Positions 6,522-12,163 of a stretch of DNA of 12,163 nucleotides are shown here, piece after piece. The notes under the pieces were generated by a model. That model did not search any database. It saw only the letters and a program-made list of their open reading frames with translations, and was not told the DNA's origin. The position numbers were made by a program, and so were the translations under genes. Source of the DNA: CAZIVO01 sp964542765 (GTDB taxonomy: Bacteria > Planctomycetota > UBA1135 > UBA2386); NCBI GenBank assembly GCA_964542765.1, contig CAZIVO010000108.1:1-12163 (forward strand), given 5' to 3'. How positions within the stretch are numbered: the first letter of the stretch is position 1; every line of letters begins with the position of its first letter.

Positions 6522-8903
6522 ATGCGAGACCTCATGCCACGACCTTTGCCGCGCACCATCTTCCTTCTCGCCTGCCTGGTTTTCCCGATTTCCGCTCAGG
6601 ATCTCTTCGACAAGACCAAGCTGCGTGATTTCTACATCACCTTCAAGCAAGCCAACTGGTGGCAGAGCTTGCAGGCCACGCGAACCTCGCATCGGGACAT
6701 GAAGGCCGATCTCAGCGTGGACGGTAAGTCCTACCTCGATATAGGCATCCGTGTGAAGGGCAATACTTCGTCGCGAGTGAGGGGCAACAAGAAGCCGTTC
6801 AACCTGACGTTTGACGCCTTCACTCCGAACCAGCGTTTGTATGGCATCAAAACTCTCAACCTCAACAACGGCTACGTTGACCCGACGTTGACCCGGGAAG
6901 TCTTGAGCTACGAGGTGATGAGGAACTACCATCCGACTCCGCGAACGGGTTACGTCCGTGTTCATCTGAACAACACATTTTGGGGTGTGTATGTTGCCGT
7001 GGAACAACCCAACAAGGACTTTCTGCGTGAGTGGTTCAGCGATGAGGACGGCGACCGCTACAAGGGTGATCCGCCGACGGGGGCCCGGCTCAACAGTGCT
7101 ACGCTCGAGTACCGCGGCTCAACTGCATCTCAGTACCAGGGCAGTTACGAGATCAAGACGCCCACGCACCCGAATGCCTGGACCGACCTGGTCAATCTCT
7201 GCACCAAGCTCAACAGTGGAAGTCGTGCCGATATAGAGAAGGTTCTCAACGTGGACCGGGCCTTGTGGTATCTGGCGACCTCGAACGTGATCCACAACAT
7301 GGACTCTTACGCCGGTGGCGGTCACAACTATTACATGTACTTCGACCCGGCCGATGGTCGGATGAACATGGTGGCTTGGGATTGCAATATGAGCTTCGGC
7401 GTCTTCCGGATCGGCATTTCGGGTAGCGCGTACAGGCTGTCGCCGAATTTCAAGATCACCGACTCACGTCGTCCTCTGGTCAGCAAGTTGCTCGCGGTCA
7501 GCGAGTTTCGCCAGATCTACTATGCGCACATCCGCACGATCCTCGATGAGTGGTACGACTGGGACGGCAAGCTTGCAGCCTTGAATACGGCTTACCAGGC
7601 CTTGATCCGTAGTTCGGTAGCGCAGAGTCCACATCGCCTCTATCCGCTCAGCTACTTCGATCAGAATGTGACAACCGATTTCCGATCCGGCAACTACACG
7701 ATGTTCGGTCTCAAGCCCCTCACCGACCAGCGAGGAGCCTTTCTTCGGTCATATCCCGATATCAACAAGCCTACGCCGAATATCACCGAGGTGGGTGCTT
7801 GGCCGAGGAAGCCCTTGCAAGGGCAGGACATCTGGATCACTTGCCGCGTCAGCGGTAGCCGCCCGGTCAAGTCCGTGAATTTTAGGACCTCGGTCACCGG
7901 ACCGTTCGTGCCCGCTCCGATGTTCGATGATGGTCAGCATCATGATGGCGCTCCGGGCGATGGCATTTACGGAGGCTCCTTCAAGGCAGGCCGACCGGGC
8001 GAGATTCATCGCTACTATGTCATTGCCGCTGATGATGTCGGCACCCTGCGTTTGCATCCGCGCCGGGCCGAACACGAGTTTCACAGCCTGCGCGTCTGGA
8101 ATGGAAGTCCAACGGGTCCGGTTCTTGTCAACGAGGTTGTCGCTGATAACGAAACCGGCGACAAGGACCAGGCCGGCGACAACGACGATTGGTTCGAATT
8201 GCATAACCGCAGCCAGCAATCGCAAGACATCTCCGGTCAGTATCTGACCGACGACCCGAGCAACCCCAAGAAGTGGAAGCTACCCCCTAACTCTGTCATT
8301 CCAGCCGGAGGTTTCCTGCGGATCTGGGCCGATGAAGAAGTGGGGGAGGGTCCTTACCACGCCAGCTTCAAGCTCAGCAAGAAGGGCGAGCTGATTGCTC
8401 TGCATGACACCGATGCGCAAAACAATCGGCTGCTCGATCTCGTTGTCTTTGGAAATCAGAAGGCTGATCGGGCCTTTGCCCGTGTGCCCGATGGAGGTGA
8501 CCAACTCTTCTACGTTTGGCGTCCGACAGGTGCCAGCCCCCTGCTTTCCTCAAGACTTCCCTTCCAGCGTTACGATGCCCGGCGCACGGGCAGTCCGACG
8601 GACCTCGAACTGCGGGCAAGCGGCAGTTCGCAGTCGGGCCAGGTATTGGTTTTCAACCTCACCGGAGGCGCGCCGCGTGCTGCCGCAGCCTTTGGTCTGG
8701 CAGCAGGTCCGGGCGCGGTCGATCTCGGCTCGGTCGGCACGCTGGCCATCGATCCAGCATCTCTCTTGGTGGCGCCGCTTTCGCTCGATGCGAAGGGCGC
8801 GGCGCGCGTATCGTTTTCCGTGCCCAAAGGGGTCTCCGGCGTGACTCTCTACTTTCAGGCGGCACAGCGTGATTTGAGCAACGCGGTCGCGGTGCTGTTC
8901 TGA
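6522..8903 (+). CDS. Exported CotH-kinase family protein with lamin-tail domain
   Basis: This 793-residue protein has a signal peptide ending near residue 26 (FPISAQ). Residues about 60-410 are a CotH kinase domain, an atypical protein-kinase-like fold first known from the Bacillus spore coat. Visible landmarks are GIRVKGNTSS (75-84), NKKPFNLTFD with Lys90/Lys91, the LTREVLSYEVMRN helix (123-135), WGVYVAVEQPNKDFL (154-168), and MVAWDCNMSFG (283-293) with the expected metal-binding Asp287. Residues 420-525 look like an immunoglobulin-like strand region. Residues 534-655 form a lamin-tail domain (LVNEVVADN, DDWFELHNRS, GGFLRIWAD, GELIALHD). Residues 706-793 match the C-terminal module of the protein at 1072-2178. 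Whether it phosphorylates exported proteins is unknown. The ATG at 6534 gives a neater signal peptide and is a real alternative. Neither start has a strong ribosome site. Confidence 0.93.
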   Translation: MRDLMPRPLPRTIFLLACLVFPISAQDLFDKTKLRDFYITFKQANWWQSLQATRTSHRDMKADLSVDGKSYLDIGIRVKGNTSSRVRGNKKPFNLTFDAFTPNQRLYGIKTLNLNNGYVDPTLTREVLSYEVMRNYHPTPRTGYVRVHLNNTFWGVYVAVEQPNKDFLREWFSDEDGDRYKGDPPTGARLNSATLEYRGSTASQYQGSYEIKTPTHPNAWTDLVNLCTKLNSGSRADIEKVLNVDRALWYLATSNVIHNMDSYAGGGHNYYMYFDPADGRMNMVAWDCNMSFGVFRIGISGSAYRLSPNFKITDSRRPLVSKLLAVSEFRQIYYAHIRTILDEWYDWDGKLAALNTAYQALIRSSVAQSPHRLYPLSYFDQNVTTDFRSGNYTMFGLKPLTDQRGAFLRSYPDINKPTPNITEVGAWPRKPLQGQDIWITCRVSGSRPVKSVNFRTSVTGPFVPAPMFDDGQHHDGAPGDGIYGGSFKAGRPGEIHRYYVIAADDVGTLRLHPRRAEHEFHSLRVWNGSPTGPVLVNEVVADNETGDKDQAGDNDDWFELHNRSQQSQDISGQYLTDDPSNPKKWKLPPNSVIPAGGFLRIWADEEVGEGPYHASFKLSKKGELIALHDTDAQNNRLLDLVVFGNQKADRAFARVPDGGDQLFYVWRPTGASPLLSSRLPFQRYDARRTGSPTDLELRASGSSQSGQVLVFNLTGGAPRAAAAFGLAAGPGAVDLGSVGTLAIDPASLLVAPLSLDAKGAARVSFSVPKGVSGVTLYFQAAQRDLSNAVAVLF

Positions 8904-8951
8904 TGGTCTGAGATTCTGCCCCGGGCGCCCGCAGTGCGATGTTGCAGCGAT

Positions 8952-11174
8952 CTATCGCCGTCGCCGGCGGGTTTGGTTGGATCGTCCCCAGCGTTCGTAG
9001 GCTGGCAGCCGCAGCATTTCGGGATCGAGTTCACCGAGTGCTGCTTGCAGTTGCGCCGAGAGATCATCGTGTCCAAGCCGGCGTAGCCTTGCTCCCAGCA
9101 TTCGCGCCGTATCGACGGGTGAGATATTGAGCCCGTCCCGGCTGGCAGCAGCCTGCGGGCGTCGCTTGAAACATGACAGTAATTTGCTCAGCGCCTGCTC
9201 GTGATCGCCGCGTTCGTAGGCGAGGCGCGCCTGGCCCGCTTGCGCCAGCGCGATGTAGTGATCGGAAGCCTCCTTGGAGTCAGGCTTGATCTTGATGGAG
9301 ATTTCGTAATGGTCAATGGCTCGCGCGTAGGCAGTTGTGGCTTCGGTGTCCTTGCCAGCTCGTCGCTGGAACTCCGCAGCCACGATCGAGGCGAGGCCGG
9401 CGAACCACTCAAGGTTGGGAGAGGCGTCTTCCTGTCGGAGCATGGCTTCGTAGGTTGATTCGAGGCCGGCCGCGCCCCTTTCCTCCAGACTGCGGCTACG
9501 CAGGCAATCGTGAAGGGTTCCGGAATCCGGGAAGCGGCGAAGGCCTTCGTCGAGGACGCGTGAGGCCCGGCCGCCCGCACCGAGCATCTTGAGGAAGTCG
9601 TAATGGGCGGCAGCATGGAGGTCCGTGCCCAAGGGGTGTTTGGCGAGGACGGCGTAGGTGGCATTGACATCGGTAAGCCACTGTCCGGGCCATTGCTCTT
9701 TCTTGCGCACGGCCTCGGTGATCGCTTTCTGGCGCGCTTGAGCAAAGAGCACCAGGGTGGCGATGGCGCTCCATTCCTCGGCGCCTGAAGGGATGTTTGC
9801 CGCTGCTGCTTCAGCTCGAGCGTGGGCCGTTTCGAGATCGCCGAGGTAATAGGCGGACAGGGCGAGGACAGCGTTTACACGCCAGCCGGTCTTCCCGAGT
9901 TTTTCGGCCTGCAACGCCGCTCGGCGCGCGTCCTCGAACATCAAGCGCGAGTACTTCGATGCGGTCTTGCGGTCGGAGGAGAGCATCTGCTTTGTCTTGG
10001 GGTCGACCGCGAAGGTAAGGGAGGCCTCGGCCAGTTCGAGCTGGCGGGAACCGTCGGTTGGTTCGGAGCCGGCGTTCGCGGAAGTCTTGTCGAGTTCTGC
10101 TTCGAGCTTGTCCCAGTCGGCGGCCGCAGCGTAAGAGCCACCGCCTTGGATGGCTGTTGACCAGCCCTCGACATCTACTTTTTTCGATTGGCTCGAGAGG
10201 CCACGATGGACAACGGAGAGGGTCCGTGCCCGCGCCGAAGACTGTCCGAGCCGATCAAGTGCCGAGATCAAGGCTTCGCGATCGGGTGTTTCCATCGGCA
10301 CCCGGAGCGCATGGGCAATGAGGTCGATAGCTCCGCTGGATTCAGTCTTGGCCAGGGAGCTGCGCGCGATTTTGGTCAACTCCGTATCGAAACCGAAGAT
10401 GGCCAGCCGCAGCAAGTCGGTGGGCGATGCCTCGCTGTGTTCGACGGCCGACTCCAGCAGAGATCGTTGGAGGTCGCGATTGCCTTCGCGGTAGGCTTTT
10501 TCCACGGCCTTGCGATCGGCGATGTCTTGACTCGCGACACGTTCGACCATCGTGCGGTCACCGCGAACCACGGCAGGAGGGGTGATCTTCCTCTTGTCGA
10601 TGCCGTCACCGATTGCCTTGAAGACGGAGGCTGTATCGAAGGCGTAGTAGATGTCGTAACTCTCCTTGCCGTCGAGTTCGACCATGACATGCCGGGGTGC
10701 GATACGTTTGCCGTCGAAGAACTTGTCGTAGAGGATGGGTTCGATGGTGATGTGTTCACCACAGGTGACGCTGCCAAAGCGTGGGCAGAGAATCCGTTCT
10801 CCGTTCTCGTCGTAATCCCTTGGACTGTGTCGATAGACCGAGGCGATTACATTCACGTAGGGCTCATAGAGAGCTGTGATCTCGGGCTGGCGATATCGGA
10901 TGCCGGCGTAATGTTCGCTGGCGATTTCGCCGTCCATGTTCACGCAGATCAGGATCGGCTTGCCGGTCTCCTTCGATACGGCCAGCGCATCCTCCCAGTT
11001 CCTCTGGAAGGTGATCAGAACCGGTCGCTTCCAGTCTTCTTTGGTGGGCGCTGGCCACATCGCCTCACGACCGCTGGGTGTCGCACCTCCGGTCTGAGCG
11101 GCCCCGGTAGAGATCGGTAGACAGAATCCAATGGTCGCTGCGAAGTAGCCCAGGTAACGATGGATACCAATCAT
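8952..11174 (-). CDS. Exported thioredoxin-like protein with long helical (TPR-like) C-terminal region
   Basis: This 740-residue protein begins with a signal peptide (residues 1-26, ending STGAAQ). Residues 52-190 look like a thioredoxin-fold domain: EDALAVSKETGKPILICVNMDG matches the helix-strand start of thioredoxin_7/DUF255-like proteins, but the CxxC is absent, with NMDGEIAS at the expected site. It is therefore unlikely to be a dithiol oxidoreductase. Cys130 and Cys138 lie in a downstream insertion. Residues 205-725 are Ala/Leu/Glu-rich helices with TPR-like pairs (AVLALSAYYLGDLETAHARAE, AYARAIDHYEISIKIKP, AGQARLAYERGDHEQALS), suggesting a protein-binding scaffold. The C-terminus ends in five Arg. 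It converges on the CotH gene with 48 bases between stops. The start at 11174 has no Shine-Dalgarno. The fold assignment is moderately certain, the role unknown. Confidence 0.88.
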   Translation of the reverse strand: MIGIHRYLGYFAATIGFCLPISTGAAQTGGATPSGREAMWPAPTKEDWKRPVLITFQRNWEDALAVSKETGKPILICVNMDGEIASEHYAGIRYRQPEITALYEPYVNVIASVYRHSPRDYDENGERILCPRFGSVTCGEHITIEPILYDKFFDGKRIAPRHVMVELDGKESYDIYYAFDTASVFKAIGDGIDKRKITPPAVVRGDRTMVERVASQDIADRKAVEKAYREGNRDLQRSLLESAVEHSEASPTDLLRLAIFGFDTELTKIARSSLAKTESSGAIDLIAHALRVPMETPDREALISALDRLGQSSARARTLSVVHRGLSSQSKKVDVEGWSTAIQGGGSYAAAADWDKLEAELDKTSANAGSEPTDGSRQLELAEASLTFAVDPKTKQMLSSDRKTASKYSRLMFEDARRAALQAEKLGKTGWRVNAVLALSAYYLGDLETAHARAEAAAANIPSGAEEWSAIATLVLFAQARQKAITEAVRKKEQWPGQWLTDVNATYAVLAKHPLGTDLHAAAHYDFLKMLGAGGRASRVLDEGLRRFPDSGTLHDCLRSRSLEERGAAGLESTYEAMLRQEDASPNLEWFAGLASIVAAEFQRRAGKDTEATTAYARAIDHYEISIKIKPDSKEASDHYIALAQAGQARLAYERGDHEQALSKLLSCFKRRPQAAASRDGLNISPVDTARMLGARLRRLGHDDLSAQLQAALGELDPEMLRLPAYERWGRSNQTRRRRR

Positions 11175-11481
11175 GGCGGGTCGATCATAGGTTGCGGCCT
11201 TGATGCTCGAAAGGCCCGCGCCTTGACATGAGCCTTCGAATAGAGATCTTTGCCCCGAGCAGGGCGCATGAATCGGCCATGGCGTCTCTTGTCGTTACTC
11301 AGCGGTAACACCCACTCCTGTTCGTTCAGGCCCGCATCACCATGGAGGTTGCTGGCAGGTCCCTCGCTCTCGAGTTTGGGTGATGTAGCCCTCAGGCGGT
11401 CTGCCACATCCTTCCGCAGGTCGCACCTTGCATCTATGAGGCATCGGTCGTGTAGTCTCGTCTTCCAGGAGTCCTTCACCC
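11175..11481. other. 307-base divergent intergenic region
   Basis: This spacer separates the thioredoxin-like gene (minus) from the MoxR gene (plus). For the plus strand a perfect TTGACA lies at 11223-11228, but no good -10 box follows at 16-18 bases. For the minus strand TATGAT (11182-11187) lies nine bases before the start, with only a weak -35. An imperfect inverted repeat, tcgaaaggc (11207-11215) against gccttcga (11232-11239), overlaps the TTGACA region and could be an operator. A 102-codon open frame on the minus strand (11479-11171) overlaps the gene start by the ATGA arrangement but does not look coding. Confidence 0.4.
11467..11471 (+). promoter_or_regulatory. Ribosome binding site of the MoxR gene
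   Basis: AGGAG lies ten bases before the GTG at 11482. No ATG occurs in the frame before the conserved AAA+ core, so this site is the main support for a GTG start. Confidence 0.55.
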
Positions 11482-12163
11482 GTGACAGATGTCCCCGCCT
11501 TGGCTGAGCGTATTCTGCAAGAGAGCGAATTCCTCCGTGACGTGATCCGTGAGGTGGGGGGCGTCATCGTCGGTCAGGAACCTCTTCTCGAGGGTCTTTT
11601 GATCGGCCTCCTCGCTGATGGCCATGTATTGCTGGAAGGGGTGCCAGGTCTGGCCAAGTCGCTGGCGGTCGAGTCGTTGGCGACGGCGTTGGGTGGGACG
11701 TTCCGGCGCATCCAGTTCACGCCGGATCTCCTGCCATCAGATGTTCTCGGGACTCAGGTCTACAATCCCAAGACTGGCGACTGGACTGTTCGTGAAGGTC
11801 CTGTGTTTGGCAATTTCGTGCTTGCCGATGAGATCAACCGTGCGCCGGCGAAGGTGCAGTCGGCTTTGCTCGAGGCCATGCAAGAGCGTCAGGTTTCCCT
11901 GGCCGGCACCACGTATGCGCTACCGTCACCCTTCCTGGTGATGGCGACGCAGAATCCGATCGAGCACGAGGGGACCTATGTTTTGCCCGAGGCGCAGATG
12001 GATCGTTTCATGATGAAACTGGCGGTCGACTATCCGAGCAAGGAGGAGGAGAACCGTATCATCGAGAGGATGGCCACGAACATGGCCAAGCCGTGTGTCC
12101 GTAAGGTCGCGAGCCCGGAGCGAATCTTGGCTGCTCGCGAAGTCCTCGACGAGGTCTATGTAG
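11482..12163 (+). CDS. MoxR-family AAA+ ATPase, 3' end outside window
   Basis: The 227 visible codons cover the ATPase core of a MoxR protein, a cytosolic AAA+ chaperone-like ATPase usually encoded with DUF58 and von Willebrand A domain proteins and thought to help assemble or activate them. Walker A is GVPGLAKS (53-60) with Lys59, in the MoxR variant with Ala before Lys. Walker B is VLADEINR (113-120). Sensor 1 is ATQNPIEHEGTYVLPEAQ (155-172) with Asn158. MDRF (173-176) carries the arginine finger. FTPDLLPSDVLG (79-90) is a family hallmark. The C-terminal lid domain continues past the right edge. The GTG start leaves about 20 residues before the conserved region, normal for the family. The partners that would confirm its context lie outside the window. 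Confidence 0.96.
   Translation, partial: MTDVPALAERILQESEFLRDVIREVGGVIVGQEPLLEGLLIGLLADGHVLLEGVPGLAKSLAVESLATALGGTFRRIQFTPDLLPSDVLGTQVYNPKTGDWTVREGPVFGNFVLADEINRAPAKVQSALLEAMQERQVSLAGTTYALPSPFLVMATQNPIEHEGTYVLPEAQMDRFMMKLAVDYPSKEEENRIIERMATNMAKPCVRKVASPERILAAREVLDEVYV

Noticed and set aside
8922..8931. Ten-base palindrome cgggcgcccg between the convergent stops
   Set aside because: It leaves almost no loop and has no T run on either strand, so a terminator is not supported although one is expected here.
10188..11120. 310-codon plus-strand open frame
   Set aside because: It is antisense to the thioredoxin-like gene. The minus-strand frame has a signal peptide and a coherent helical protein, while this one has no motif.
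11171..11479. 102-codon minus-strand open frame overlapping the next start by ATGA
   Set aside because: The overlap looks like translational coupling, but the frame is rich in Arg with no signal or domain, has no ribosome site and fills the divergent promoter spacer.

Overview
The window is high-GC bacterial DNA that most likely comes from a planctomycete; a related PVC bacterium such as Verrucomicrobia or Lentisphaerae is the main alternative. The case rests on gene content. There are two formylglycine-type sulfatase modules, an exported CotH-kinase/lamin-tail protein, several large exported proteins of unknown function with lipobox or signal peptides, a lysine-rich sulfatase tail, and a C-terminal module shared by two unrelated secreted proteins. 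No rRNA, tRNA, CRISPR array or recognisable insertion sequence was seen.

Left part (1-5649), all on the minus strand. Read in the direction of transcription it holds a lipoprotein built from Trp/Pro/Phe-rich repeats (5649 to 4162), an exported sulfatase (4084 to 2504), a short decayed relic resembling the 5' end of the leftmost gene (about 2440 to 2376), an unrecognised secreted protein (2178 to 1072) closed by a strong GC-rich hairpin, and an exported alpha/beta-hydrolase fused in frame to the start of a sulfatase domain (895, running off the left edge). The two sulfatase modules and the esterase-like domain point to extracytoplasmic breakdown of sulfated and possibly esterified polysaccharide. 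That role is inferred.

Middle (5650-8903), plus strand. A divergent intergenic region leads into a cytosolic cyclophilin very close to eukaryotic cyclophilin A. It is followed, after 159 bases, by a 793-residue exported CotH-kinase protein carrying a lamin-tail domain.

Right part (8904-12163). A minus-strand gene converges on the CotH gene. It encodes a 740-residue exported protein with a thioredoxin-like N-terminus that lacks CxxC, followed by a long helical repeat region. A 307-base divergent spacer separates it from a plus-strand MoxR-type AAA+ ATPase that starts at a GTG and runs off the right edge.

I found no strong case for a complete new multi-gene system. The best leads are the relic of the fused gene's 5' end, the esterase-sulfatase fusion, the eukaryote-like cyclophilin, the repeat lipoprotein and the shared C-terminal module.
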